Positions 11,339 to 19,856 of a stretch of 64,000 nt of DNA are shown here, one piece after another (position 1 is the first letter of the stretch; every line of letters starts with the position of its first letter). Source of the DNA: Barnesiella viscericola DSM 18177. GTDB lineage: Bacteria; Bacteroidota; Bacteroidia; Bacteroidales; Barnesiellaceae. Where the stretch lies: NCBI RefSeq assembly GCF_000512915.1, contig NZ_CP007034.1:1736001-1800000 (forward strand), written 5' to 3'. The notes under the pieces were generated by a model, which saw only the letters and a list, made by a program, of their open reading frames with translations, was not told the origin of the DNA and did no database searches. The translations under genes and the position numbers were made by a program.

Positions 11339-12241
11339 ATGAAAAAGCAGATTTTCTATGTAGCGACAGCGGCTGCACTGCTGGCTCTCGGCAGCTGTAC
11401 CGACCGCTCACGCGAATTTGACGCCTGCGGACAGATAGAGGCTACCGAAGTAGTCGTTTCGGCCGAAGCCAACGGACGCATCATCGCCCTGCAACTGACC
11501 GAGGGCGACAAGCTCACCACCGATGAGGTGGTGGGCGTCATCGACTCGGTACAGACCTATTTGCAGAAGGAGGAGTTGGTGCGCAAGCGGAGCAACACGC
11601 AGACCAAATGGGTGGACATCGACCGGCAACTGGCCTCGCAATACGCCCAACTGAACAAGCTGAAATCGGACCGCGAGCGCTACCAGGCCCTCGAAGCCAA
11701 AGATGCCGCTACCCGAAAGCAGGTGGACGACCTGGTGTCGCAGATTGCCGTGACCGAACGGGAGATTGCCGCCCAGCGACAGAACTACGAACGCAACAAC
11801 GCCGGAATCCGCGAGGAGCTCGCCCTCTACGACGTGCAAATCGCCGAGAAGGACGACCAGCTGAGCAAATGCCGCATCGTCGCCCCCATCGACGGCACGG
11901 TGCTGACCAAGTTTGCCGAAGCGGGCGAACTGGTCACCTCGGGCAAATCGCTCTTCAAGCTGGCCGACCTGAAACAGGTCTATGTGCGGGCCTACCTCAC
12001 CACCGCCCAACTGGCCGAGGTGAAACTGGGCGACACCGTGCGGGTGACCATCGAGGACGGTACCGACAAGCCCCGCACATATGAAGGGCGACTGGTGTGG
12101 ATTGCCGACGAGGCCGAGTTTACCCCGAAGAACATTCAGACCAAGGACGAACGGGCCGACCTGGTCTACGCCGCCAAAATCGCCCTCGACAATGACGGAT
12201 ACCTCAAACTGGGCATGTATGCCTATGTGCGGTTTCAATAA
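11339..12241 (+). CDS. HlyD/RND-type periplasmic adaptor lipoprotein
   Basis: A 300-residue membrane fusion protein. The signal peptide ends in a lipobox (LGSC, Cys20), so it is probably a lipoprotein. A split biotinyl-lipoyl-like domain (VVVSAEANGRIIALQLTEGDKL and IVAPIDGTVLTKFAEAGELV) surrounds a coiled-coil hairpin at roughly residues 80-165, and a beta-barrel domain follows. It should link the ABC exporter to the TolC-like channel. It matches YbhG in length and operon position. Confidence 0.92.
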   Translation: MKKQIFYVATAAALLALGSCTDRSREFDACGQIEATEVVVSAEANGRIIALQLTEGDKLTTDEVVGVIDSVQTYLQKEELVRKRSNTQTKWVDIDRQLASQYAQLNKLKSDRERYQALEAKDAATRKQVDDLVSQIAVTEREIAAQRQNYERNNAGIREELALYDVQIAEKDDQLSKCRIVAPIDGTVLTKFAEAGELVTSGKSLFKLADLKQVYVRAYLTTAQLAEVKLGDTVRVTIEDGTDKPRTYEGRLVWIADEAEFTPKNIQTKDERADLVYAAKIALDNDGYLKLGMYAYVRFQ

Positions 12242-12253
12242 AGCATCACAACC

Positions 12254-13177
12254 ATGGGAGCCATCGAAGTAACAACAGTGAGCAAACGCTACGGTACCTG
12301 CCAGGCCCTGGACCGCATCTCGCTCGACATACAGCGGGGCGAGATTTACGGCCTCATCGGTCCCGACGGGGCCGGCAAGACCACGCTGTTCCGCATTCTG
12401 GTGACGCTGCTCCTGCCCGACAGCGGCAGTGCCCGCATCGAAGGGCTCGACGTGGTGAAAGATTTCATGGCCATCAGGCAACGCATCGGCTACATGCCGG
12501 GACGCTTCTCGCTCTATCAAGACCTGACGGTAGCCGAGAACCTCGACTTTTTCGCCACGATGTTCGGCACCACCGTAGCCGAGAACTACGGAAACATCGA
12601 AGAAATCTATGCTCAAATCGAGCCTTTTCGCGACCGGCGCGCCGGGAAACTTTCGGGCGGCATGAAACAGAAACTGGCCCTCTGCTGCGCCCTGGTGCAC
12701 CGCCCCTCGGTACTTTTTCTCGACGAGCCCACCACGGGCGTCGATGCCGTGAGCCGCAAGGATTTCTGGAACATGCTCTACCGCATTCGGGAGTCGGGGG
12801 TGACCATACTGGTGTCGACTCCCTACATGGACGAGGCCTCCCTCTGCGACCGCATCTCGCTCCTGCAAAAGGGGCGAATCATCGAGACGGGTACCCCTGC
12901 CGCCATCGTGGCCCAGTATCCACACCGGCTGTTCGGCGTGTCGGGCAAACCGGCCTACCCGCTGTTGAAATTCCTGCGGCGCACACCCGGCCTGCTGCGG
13001 TGCTTCTCGTTCGGTTCGGAGCACCACGTGGCCGTAACACCGGGGACCATACAGCCGGAAGAGTTGACAGCAAAGCTCCAAGCGGCCGGATTTCACGACG
13101 TAGTGGTGCGGGAAATCGAGCCGAATATCGAAGACTGTTTCATGGAACTGGCAAAAGAAAAAAGGCAAGAATCATGA
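12254..13177 (+). CDS. ABC transporter ATP-binding protein (first of pair)
   Basis: A 307-residue ATPase of the drug-exporter type. Walker A is GPDGAGKTT near residue 37, the signature is [11 protein letters not shown] near 134, Walker B is [12 protein letters not shown] near 155, and the switch His position reads STPYMDEA, so the usual H-loop His is absent. A C-terminal extension of about 80 residues follows. It overlaps the next ATPase gene as ATGA, showing tight coupling. Together the two correspond to the two halves of the fused E. coli protein YbhF. Confidence 0.93.
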   Translation: MGAIEVTTVSKRYGTCQALDRISLDIQRGEIYGLIGPDGAGKTTLFRILVTLLLPDSGSARIEGLDVVKDFMAIRQRIGYMPGRFSLYQDLTVAENLDFFATMFGTTVAENYGNIEEIYAQIEPFRDRRAGKLSGGMKQKLALCCALVHRPSVLFLDEPTTGVDAVSRKDFWNMLYRIRESGVTILVSTPYMDEASLCDRISLLQKGRIIETGTPAAIVAQYPHRLFGVSGKPAYPLLKFLRRTPGLLRCFSFGSEHHVAVTPGTIQPEELTAKLQAAGFHDVVVREIEPNIEDCFMELAKEKRQES

Positions 13178-13917
13178 ACCCAAACACCGATATTATTGTG
13201 GTCGACGAACTGACCAAAAAATTCGGCGACTTTACGGCGGTCGACCACATCAGTTTCAAGGTACACCGGGGCGAAATCTTCGGATTCCTCGGAGCCAATG
13301 GGGCCGGCAAGACCACCGCCATGAAGATTCTGTGCGGATTGAGCCGTCCCACCTCGGGTGGCGGGACGGTCAACGGGTATGACCTGAACCGCGACCAGGA
13401 GAAAATCAAGCGCCACATCGGGTACATGAGCCAGAAATTCTCGCTCTATGCCGACCTGAAAGTGTGGGAGAATATCCGCCTGTTCGGGGGCATCTACGGG
13501 CTGAGCGGCAAGCGCATTCGGGAGAAGAGCGACGCCATGCTGCGCTACCTGAACATGACCGACCTGAGAGACGAGCTGGTGGGCGACCTCCCCTTGGGCT
13601 GGAAACAGAAGCTGGCTTTCAGCATCGCCCTCATTCACAACCCGGCCATCGTCTTTCTCGACGAGCCCACCGGGGGTGTCGACCCCGAAACCCGACGACT
13701 CTTCTGGGACCTGATTTGCGAGGCGGCCGAGGGCGGCACAACGATATTTGTCACCACGCACTATATGGACGAGGCCGAGTATTGCGACCGGGTGTCAATC
13801 ATGGTCGACGGGGTCATTGCCGACCTTGACACGCCTGCCGCACTCAAACAGCGCTACGGGGCGACCGATATGGACACGGTATTCCGTAAACTGGCCTATC
13901 GTGCCCAAAGAGAATAG
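13174..13917 (+). CDS. ABC transporter ATP-binding protein (second of pair)
   Basis: A 247-residue ATPase. Walker A is GANGAGKTT near residue 41, Walker B is IVFLDEPTGGVD near 160, and the H-loop is present (TTHYMDEAEYCD). The signature motif is degenerate, LPLGWKQKLAF instead of LSGGQ, as is also known for the second half of YbhF-like proteins. The start at 13174 overlaps the preceding stop (ATGA); an upstream in-frame start at 13000 would lie wholly inside the previous gene. It probably forms a heterodimer with the first ATPase. Confidence 0.93.
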   Translation: MNPNTDIIVVDELTKKFGDFTAVDHISFKVHRGEIFGFLGANGAGKTTAMKILCGLSRPTSGGGTVNGYDLNRDQEKIKRHIGYMSQKFSLYADLKVWENIRLFGGIYGLSGKRIREKSDAMLRYLNMTDLRDELVGDLPLGWKQKLAFSIALIHNPAIVFLDEPTGGVDPETRRLFWDLICEAAEGGTTIFVTTHYMDEAEYCDRVSIMVDGVIADLDTPAALKQRYGATDMDTVFRKLAYRAQRE

Positions 13918-13930
13918 GAGGAGACGGAGA

Positions 13931-15034
13931 ATGAAAACATTTTTTTCCTTCATCAAGAAAGAGTTCCGACACATATTCCGGGACAGGCGCACCATACTCA
14001 TCGTGCTGGTGATGCCCGTCGTGCAGATTATCCTGTTCGGATTTGCCGTCAGCACCGAGGTGCACAACGCCCGGGTCGACGTCGTGGGCGACAGCAACGA
14101 CCCCGCAGTGAGGCAAATCGTGGAGCGCATCGACCGGAATCCCTACCTGAACGTCGAGGCCGTCTACGAGTCAGTCTCCGAGGTACCGGAACGGTTCCGC
14201 CAGGGACGGGCGGACGTGGCGGTCTGTTTCGAGCGCAACTTCGACGAGCGGCTGCACCACTACGGCCAGGCCTCGGTGCGTCTGCTGGGCGACGGCTCCG
14301 ACCCCAATACCGCCCAGATGATTGTCAACTACGTGAACGGGGTGTTGAGTGACGTGCAGAGCGAACTCGGCACACAAGGCGACTCGCCACAGGCCGCCTT
14401 CCCCCACGTGCAATACATGTACAACCCGGCCGTGCGGTCGTCCTACAACTTCGTGCCCGGGGTGATGGGACTCATTCTCATGCTGGTCTGCTCGATGATG
14501 ACCGCCATCTCGATTGTGCGCGAGAAAGAGAGCGGCACCATGGAGCTGCTGCTCGTCTCGCCTATCCGCCCCATCGGCGTGATTATCAGCAAGGCCATAC
14601 CCTATCTGGTCCTGTCGCTGGTCAATCTGGTCACAATCCTGCTGCTGGCCCGCTTCGTCCTGGGGGTACCCCTGCGGGGCAGTCTGCTGCTCCTGTCGGT
14701 CGTCTCGGTACTCTTCATTCTGGCTTCGCTGGGTATCGGGCTGCTCATTTCGGTCATCTCGTCCACCCAAAAGACCGCCCTGCTCATCTCGGGCATGGGG
14801 CTCACGATGCCCACGATGATTTTCTCGGGTATCATCTTCCCCTGCGAGAGCATGCCGGTCGTGCTGCAATACGTGTCGGACATTATCCCGGCCAAGTGGT
14901 ACATCATCATGGTCAAGAAGGTGATGATCGAGGGGGTAGGCTTCGGCTACATCTATCAGGAATTTACCATTCTGCTGCTGATGACCCTGTTCCTGCTGGC
15001 CGTCAGCGTGCGGTTGTTCAAACGGAGATTATAA
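13931..15034 (+). CDS. ABC-2 type permease (YbhS/YbhR-like), first
   Basis: A 367-residue membrane protein with the ABC-2 exporter layout: one N-terminal membrane segment (residues 21-42), a large extracytoplasmic domain (about 45-175) and five C-terminal segments. The motif IVREKESGTMELLLVSPIRPIGVIISK is typical of the family. A strong ribosome site (TAGGAGGAGA) lies just before the ATG at 13931; the open frame extends upstream but inside the ATPase gene. It should pair with the next gene to form the membrane part of the exporter. Confidence 0.92.
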   Translation: MKTFFSFIKKEFRHIFRDRRTILIVLVMPVVQIILFGFAVSTEVHNARVDVVGDSNDPAVRQIVERIDRNPYLNVEAVYESVSEVPERFRQGRADVAVCFERNFDERLHHYGQASVRLLGDGSDPNTAQMIVNYVNGVLSDVQSELGTQGDSPQAAFPHVQYMYNPAVRSSYNFVPGVMGLILMLVCSMMTAISIVREKESGTMELLLVSPIRPIGVIISKAIPYLVLSLVNLVTILLLARFVLGVPLRGSLLLLSVVSVLFILASLGIGLLISVISSTQKTALLISGMGLTMPTMIFSGIIFPCESMPVVLQYVSDIIPAKWYIIMVKKVMIEGVGFGYIYQEFTILLLMTLFLLAVSVRLFKRRL

Positions 15035-15049
15035 AGGGAGGGAGTATTT

Positions 15050-16156
15050 ATGGTCATGCTTTATTTGTTGGAGAAAGAGTTCAAGCAGTTTTTCAGAGAC
15101 CCCGGCCTGCCCAAGATGGCCATCGCCTTCCCGGTGCTGATGATGCTGGTATTCCCGTTTGCCGTGAGCATGGAGATACGCAACATCGACCTGGTGGTGG
15201 TCGACAACAACCGGACGATGGCCTCGTCGAAGCTGATCGAGACCTGCACCGCCTCGGGATATTTCGATCTGGTGGGTGTGAGCGACGACCCCGACTGGGC
15301 CATGCAACAGATGGACCGGAACAAGGCCGACGCCATCTTGACCATCGAATCGGACTTTGACCGTTCGCTCGAACGGGGCGAACCTCTGCCCGTGGGAATC
15401 AAGGTAAACACCATCAACGGCACGAAAGGGAGTATCGGTGCCGGATACCTCACCTCGTGCGTCCAGCGCTTCTACGCCGAACATGCGCCAGGCCGACAAG
15501 GCTCGACAACAGGCGCTCAACTCGACGTGTCGCCGAAATACTATTTCAACACCTATCTCGACTACAAGCTGTTCATGGTACCGGCGCTCATCGTCATCGC
15601 CATCACAATGCTCACAGGCTTCTTCCCGGCCCTTAACATCGTCAGCGAAAAGGAGCGGGGAACCATCGAACAGATTAACGTAACCCCCGTGAACCGGGGT
15701 GTCTTTATCCTCTGCAAACTCATTCCCTACTGGCTGGTAGCCTTTTTCGTACTCACGGCCTGCCTCCTCATCGCCTGGTGGGTATTCGACTACTCCTGCG
15801 CCGGGTCAATCGGGCTGATGTATTTCTTCACCGCCGGCAACATTCTGGTCACGGCCGGTATGGGGCTGCTAATCTCCAATTACAGCGACAATGCACAGCA
15901 GGCCATGTTTGTCACCTGGTTTTTCATGATGGTGTTCATGCTCGTGAGCGGTATCTTCACCCCCATCGCCTCGATGCCCGGCTGGGCCCAGGCCATCACC
16001 TATCTGAATCCCATGCGCTACTATGCCGATGCCATGCGCGGCATCTACATCAAGGGCAGCACCCTGGCCGACGTGTGGACCGATGCCGCCGGCCTGCTGG
16101 CCATCGGTGCCGCCATGGTATCGTGGGCTATCCTGAGCTACAAGAAAACCACCTGA
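15050..16156 (+). CDS. ABC-2 type permease (YbhS/YbhR-like), second
   Basis: A 368-residue paralogue of the preceding gene with the same layout: N-terminal segment, extracytoplasmic domain (about residues 40-170) and a five-segment membrane domain with VSEKERGTIEQINVTPVNRGVFILCK. It is the last gene of the operon. An in-frame ATG at 15056 is a possible alternative start. The pair plus two ATPases, adaptor and TolC make a complete tripartite exporter. Confidence 0.92.
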   Translation: MVMLYLLEKEFKQFFRDPGLPKMAIAFPVLMMLVFPFAVSMEIRNIDLVVVDNNRTMASSKLIETCTASGYFDLVGVSDDPDWAMQQMDRNKADAILTIESDFDRSLERGEPLPVGIKVNTINGTKGSIGAGYLTSCVQRFYAEHAPGRQGSTTGAQLDVSPKYYFNTYLDYKLFMVPALIVIAITMLTGFFPALNIVSEKERGTIEQINVTPVNRGVFILCKLIPYWLVAFFVLTACLLIAWWVFDYSCAGSIGLMYFFTAGNILVTAGMGLLISNYSDNAQQAMFVTWFFMMVFMLVSGIFTPIASMPGWAQAITYLNPMRYYADAMRGIYIKGSTLADVWTDAAGLLAIGAAMVSWAILSYKKTT

Positions 16157-16178
16157 ACAAAAAACAATGAGAGGGGAC

Positions 16179-16196
16179 ATACACCCCGGGGTGTAT
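16179..16196. repeat. Perfect 18-bp palindrome between convergent operons
   Basis: ATACACCCCGGGGTGTAT is a perfect palindrome without a loop. It sits 22 bases after the last efflux gene and just before a hairpin terminator. It may be part of the termination region or a protein-binding site. Confidence 0.5.
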
Positions 16197-16231
16197 AAAA
16201 AGAGAGCTTGACCTCAATGGTCAAGCTCTCT
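16195..16231 (-). terminator. Terminator of the FKBP operon
   Basis: A perfect 13-bp stem (16201-16213 with 16219-16231) and a 5-base loop, followed on the minus strand by TTTTATAC. It ends the two FKBP genes and may also act on the efflux operon. Confidence 0.75.
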
Positions 16232-16315
16232 CACTTGGAAATATATGTTTTTTATCTTCAACTTTCGGAGAAGAATCGTATAACGACAGTCTATTCTCCC
16301 AATAACCGGAAAGGC

Positions 16316-17188
16316 TTATTTCAGGATATCCAAAACCTCTACCTCGAATACAAGTGCCGAGTTGGTAGGAATCTTATCGCCACCGCCGCGTACACCGTAA
16401 CCCAGTTCGGCAGGAATGTAAAGGATATACTTGCCACCTTTCTGCATCAGTTGCAGACCTTCGCCGAAACCTTTCACTACACCCGCAGGCGAGAAGATTG
16501 CACTGGCATTGGCATCGAATTGAGTTCCGTCGATCAACGTACCTTTGTACGATACTTTGGCACGTTGGTTGGCTTGAACCTTTTCGCCTTGACCCTCTTT
16601 AACGACCTTGTAGAGCAAGCCCGATTCGGTCTTTACAACGCCCTCTTCCTTGGCTTTCTCGGCCAGGAAGGCTTCGCCCTTGGCCAGGTTTTCCTTAGCT
16701 TCGGGAGTCTCGGCCAGGCGAGCAAGTTCCTCTTTTTCCTTGGCCTCGGCAGCAGCTCTGAAAATAGCATCGAGAACCGTATTGGAATCCATAGCCGAAA
16801 TCATCAGAGTCGTATCTCCTTCAAAAGCCTGTTTGTAAGCCTGAACAAAGGTAGCCACATCGATTTTCAAACCGGTACCTTTCTCGATGTTGTTCAGCAT
16901 CTCTTTGATGTAGATACCCTGGCTCATACCCATTTCGTAGGAACGTTGCGTAGAGTCGGTTTTCAAAGCAGCGACCATACCTTTCATAAAATCATCGGGG
17001 TCGATACCTTTCAACTGGTCATACATGCCCGACTTCAAGGCTTCGCCAAAACGGGCACCATTGGAAACACCCAGTGCGTAGCTGGCACTATCGGTTGCAT
17101 TCTCCAATTTAGTAGCGGCTTTATTTCCGCAAGACGACATTACCGTGAGACCGGCAAGCGCCACACAAAATAAAATACTTTTTTTCAT
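16316..17188 (-). CDS. FKBP-type peptidyl-prolyl cis-trans isomerase, lipoprotein
   Basis: A 290-residue folding helper outside the cytoplasm. The signal peptide ends in a lipobox (MSSC, Cys20). A helical FkpA-like dimerisation domain spans about residues 30-180. The FKBP domain follows at about 195-290, with AKVSYKGTLIDGTQFDAN, VVKGFGEGLQLMQKGGKYILYIPAELGYG and the closing VFEVEVLDI. It lies 18 bases after the second FKBP gene and in the same direction, so the two are likely co-transcribed. Confidence 0.94.
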   Translation of the reverse strand: MKKSILFCVALAGLTVMSSCGNKAATKLENATDSASYALGVSNGARFGEALKSGMYDQLKGIDPDDFMKGMVAALKTDSTQRSYEMGMSQGIYIKEMLNNIEKGTGLKIDVATFVQAYKQAFEGDTTLMISAMDSNTVLDAIFRAAAEAKEKEELARLAETPEAKENLAKGEAFLAEKAKEEGVVKTESGLLYKVVKEGQGEKVQANQRAKVSYKGTLIDGTQFDANASAIFSPAGVVKGFGEGLQLMQKGGKYILYIPAELGYGVRGGGDKIPTNSALVFEVEVLDILK

Positions 17189-17206
17189 TGTTTATGAGGT
17201 AATTAA

Positions 17207-17791
17207 TTACAATATTTTAATAAGTTCCACTTCAAATACAAGCGTAGCGTTGGCGGGAATACTGCCCCCGGCCCCCTGCTCGCCATAGGCCAAGTCGGAG
17301 GGTATGTAGAGTTTCCAGCGAGAGCCCTCGGGCATCAACTGCAAGGCCTCTACCCACCCGGGAATTACCTGATTGACCCCGAACACGGCGGGTGTACCCC
17401 GTTGAATGGAGCTGTCGAATACCTGTCCGTCAATCAAGGTTCCGTGATAGTGGCACTGTACCTTGTCGGTGGCTTTCGGTTTGCGACCTTTTCCCTCGGT
17501 GAGCACCTCGTATTGCAAACCGCTGGGCAGAACCACGACACCGGGACGCTTGGCGTTCTCGGCGAGAAATGCCTCACCGGCGCGTTTGTTCTCCTCGGCA
17601 ATCTCGTTTTGCAGATTGGTGAAATACTCGTTGATGATTTGTTTGGCTTCGTCGAAACTGATTTCGGGTTTCTCCTGCTTGTATACGGCCTCTACACCCT
17701 TGGCAAAATCCTCGACGTTCAACGATTTGATTCCCGAACCCAGGAAATTGTGCCCCATGCTGAGACCCAATGCATAACTCAATTTATCCAT
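17207..17791 (-). CDS. FKBP-type peptidyl-prolyl cis-trans isomerase
   Basis: A 194-residue relative of its neighbour with a shorter N-terminal helical domain (residues 1-85) and a complete FKBP domain (VQCHYHGTLIDGQVFDSS, VIPGWVEALQLMPEGSRWKLYIPSDLAYGEQGAGG). No signal peptide is visible (it begins MDKLSYALGLSMG), so it is probably cytoplasmic, in contrast to the lipoprotein paralogue downstream. Confidence 0.94.
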   Translation of the reverse strand: MDKLSYALGLSMGHNFLGSGIKSLNVEDFAKGVEAVYKQEKPEISFDEAKQIINEYFTNLQNEIAEENKRAGEAFLAENAKRPGVVVLPSGLQYEVLTEGKGRKPKATDKVQCHYHGTLIDGQVFDSSIQRGTPAVFGVNQVIPGWVEALQLMPEGSRWKLYIPSDLAYGEQGAGGSIPANATLVFEVELIKIL

Positions 17792-17842
17792 TTTCTATTC
17801 TATTGTTCTGTTAGGCAAACTTGATATACAATATTTGCGTGG

Positions 17843-17850
17843 CGAAGATA
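17843..17850 (-). promoter_or_regulatory. Probable -7 box of the FKBP operon
   Basis: TATCTTCG on the minus strand differs from TAnnTTTG by one base and lies 51 bases upstream of the FKBP start. The IS element begins about 95 bases further upstream and leaves this box intact. Confidence 0.4.
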
Positions 17851-17943
17851 GGGTTTTTATACTTAATTCGATAAAATCTCCTTAAAAAAAAATATAATTA
17901 TCGCCCCAACCGGTACAGCGGAGAGCACATTTTCAACATATTT

Positions 17944-17963
17944 TAACGTGAGTTCGATATAAA
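17944..17963 (+). repeat. Left inverted repeat of the IS982-family element
   Basis: This 20-base arm begins TAACGTGAG and is the exact reverse complement of 18960-18979. Confidence 0.9.
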
Positions 17964-18978
17964 GATTGAAATTATCAGTTTGAAAATTAGGAACATAGCG
18001 ATAAAAGCATTAAATTTATAGTGCTCAATTATAACATTTAAGCGACTACCACTATGTTCTCAGAGGCTAAAGTTACGGAGATTTTTTGTATGGCGGATGA
18101 TTTTTGCAAGGAATTTGCCAAAACACAGGAAAAATATATGGTTGAAGACAAGAATCATAAGCATCGGAATAAGCCGAACCGGATGAGTGATGCGGAAATC
18201 ATGGTCATCCTAGTCCTGTTCCACTCGGGAGGCTTCAGATGTTTCAAGCATTACTACAAAGAATATGTATGCAAACATCTGACGCATCTCTTTCCCAGAC
18301 GTGTGTCCTATAACCGTTTTGTAGAACTGGAAAAGGAAGTCCTGCTGCAGCTGACCATTTTCATCAAGGAAGTCCTGTTGGGTACTTGTACCGGTATCAG
18401 CTTTGTGGATTCCACACCGCTGCGTGTATGCCGAAACCAACGCATATTGATTCACAAGACTTTTAAGGGTCTCGCCGAACGTGGAAAATGCTCCATGGGA
18501 TGGTTCTTCGGGTTTAAGCTTCACCTGATCATCAACGATAAGGGTGAAATTCTCAATTTCATGTTTACTCCGGGAAATGTGGATGACCGTGAACCGCTGA
18601 AACAGACAAAGTTCCTGAAGAACATCAAGGGCAAACTGTGTGCGGACAAGGGGTATATCGGGCAAACCTTGTTCGAGAACCTATTTCTTAACGGCATACA
18701 GTTGATAACCAAAGTGAAGAACAACATGAAGAACTCCCTGATGAGCATAGCGGACAAAATCCTGCTGAGAAAACGTGCTTTGATTGAAACAGTCAATGAC
18801 GAGTTAAAGAACATCGCCCAGATTGAACACTCCAGACACCGTTCCTTCAATAACTTTATTGCCAACTCGCTCTCTGCCATAGCTGCATACTGCTTCTTTG
18901 AAAAGAAGCCCGCCATTGACGTACGTTTTGTCAAAGACGGACAACTCACGATGTTTTAATTTATATCGAACTCACGTT
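17945..18978 (+). mobile_element. IS982-family insertion sequence
   Basis: An element of about 1,034 bp holding one transposase gene. Perfect inverted repeats bound it: 17944-17963 is the exact reverse complement of 18960-18979 over 20 bases. A 5-base direct repeat ATTTT (17940-17944 and 18979-18983) flanks the inner 19-bp arms and may be the target duplication, though the AT-rich site makes this weak. The element lies between the FKBP promoter and the sirtuin gene. Perfect ends and an intact gene point to recent insertion. Confidence 0.88.
18054..18959 (+). CDS. IS982-family transposase
   Basis: A 301-residue DDE transposase of full family length. The N-terminal half carries the family motif RMSDAEIMVILVLFHSGGFRCFKHYYKEYV. 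Candidate catalytic residues are Asp in SFVDSTPLR (near 122), Asp in ADKGYIG (near 198) and Glu in RKRALIETVNDELK (near 243), the last resembling the Y/R-rich C1 region. Codon use is less GC-rich than neighbouring genes, as expected for a mobile gene. No frameshift or internal stop is seen, so it may be active. Confidence 0.93.
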   Translation: MFSEAKVTEIFCMADDFCKEFAKTQEKYMVEDKNHKHRNKPNRMSDAEIMVILVLFHSGGFRCFKHYYKEYVCKHLTHLFPRRVSYNRFVELEKEVLLQLTIFIKEVLLGTCTGISFVDSTPLRVCRNQRILIHKTFKGLAERGKCSMGWFFGFKLHLIINDKGEILNFMFTPGNVDDREPLKQTKFLKNIKGKLCADKGYIGQTLFENLFLNGIQLITKVKNNMKNSLMSIADKILLRKRALIETVNDELKNIAQIEHSRHRSFNNFIANSLSAIAAYCFFEKKPAIDVRFVKDGQLTMF

Positions 18979-18979
18979 A
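18960..18979 (-). repeat. Right inverted repeat of the IS982-family element
   Basis: Perfect 20-base reverse complement of 17944-17963. It overlaps the stop codon of the transposase gene by one base. Confidence 0.9.
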
Positions 18980-18993
18980 TTTTATATAAATCA

Positions 18994-19025
18994 TTTGCGC
19001 CCGTCGCTGTTTTATACTACTTTTA
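18994..19025 (+). promoter_or_regulatory. Promoter of the sirtuin gene
   Basis: TTTG (18994-18997) and TACTTTTA (19018-19025, one mismatch) are exactly 20 bases apart. The -33 box starts only 15 bases beyond the IS right end, so the promoter survived the insertion. Confidence 0.6.
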
Positions 19026-19074
19026 GGTGGGTTCTTCCCCTGTATATCGACAAACATTTTAAGGCTGTAAAGAT

Positions 19075-19773
19075 ATGAAAAAGAGACTGGTTGTATTAAC
19101 CGGAGCGGGCATGAGCGTAGAGAGCGGGCTCTCTACCTTCCGCGACAGCGGCGGCCTGTGGGACCGCTATCCCGTAGAAGATGTGGCTACCCCCGAGGGG
19201 TGGGAACGAAATCCCGCCCTGGTTCAGGGATTTTACAACAAGCGGCGCAAGGAGTTGCTCACCGTAGAGCCCAATGCGGGCCACAAGGGGCTGGCCTCGC
19301 TCGAAAAGGAGTATGACGTAACCATCATCACCCAGAATGTCGACAACCTGCACGAGCGGGCGGGCAGTTCGCACGTGATTCACCTGCATGGCGAACTCAC
19401 CAAGGTGCGCTCGGTGAAGGACGAGAGCAGGGTTTACGAACTTACTCCCGACCAGTATGAACTGGCTCCCGATGCCACCGACCCGTATGGCGACCGGCTG
19501 CGGCCCCACATCGTGTGGTTTGGCGAGGCGGTCCCCATGATCGAGCCGGCAATTGAGATTACCGAGCAGGCCGATATCTTTGTCGTGATAGGCACCTCGC
19601 TCAACGTCTACCCGGCAGCCGGACTGCTGCGCTACGTGCGTCCGCAGATACCCATCTACCTTATCGACCCCCAAGAGGTGCGGGTGCCGATAAACCGCCC
19701 CGTCCACGTCATTCAGAAAGGGGCTTCAGAGGGGGTGGCCGAACTTATCGAACTGCTGCACCGCAATGCCTGA
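19075..19773 (+). CDS. cobB: NAD-dependent protein deacylase (sirtuin) without a zinc site
   Basis: This 232-residue cytoplasmic enzyme should remove acyl groups from lysine using NAD+. Visible motifs are GAGMSVESGLSTFRD (residues 10-24), TQNVDNLHERAG (86-97), the catalytic HLHG (His105) and GTSLNVYPAAG (173-183). Tyr54 and Arg57 form the YxxR pattern of class III enzymes that prefer succinyl- or malonyl-lysine. The protein contains no cysteine at all; the segment 106-144, where sirtuins normally have four zinc-binding Cys, is a short Cys-free loop. Homologues in Bacteroidales appear to share this, from memory. Confidence 0.9.
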   Translation: MKKRLVVLTGAGMSVESGLSTFRDSGGLWDRYPVEDVATPEGWERNPALVQGFYNKRRKELLTVEPNAGHKGLASLEKEYDVTIITQNVDNLHERAGSSHVIHLHGELTKVRSVKDESRVYELTPDQYELAPDATDPYGDRLRPHIVWFGEAVPMIEPAIEITEQADIFVVIGTSLNVYPAAGLLRYVRPQIPIYLIDPQEVRVPINRPVHVIQKGASEGVAELIELLHRNA

Positions 19774-19797
19774 GCCCCCTCGGCTCTCTACCCATAA

Positions 19798-19840
19798 CGA
19801 CAACGCCCGGGAGAGTTTCTCCCGGGCGTTGTCGTCTTTC
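19798..19840. terminator. Bidirectional terminator between sirtuin and Na/Pi genes
   Basis: A perfect 17-bp stem (19798-19814 with 19818-19834) with a 3-base loop separates the convergent genes; a T-rich stretch follows on the plus strand. Confidence 0.85.
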
Positions 19841-19856
19841 CACATCACAACCGTTA

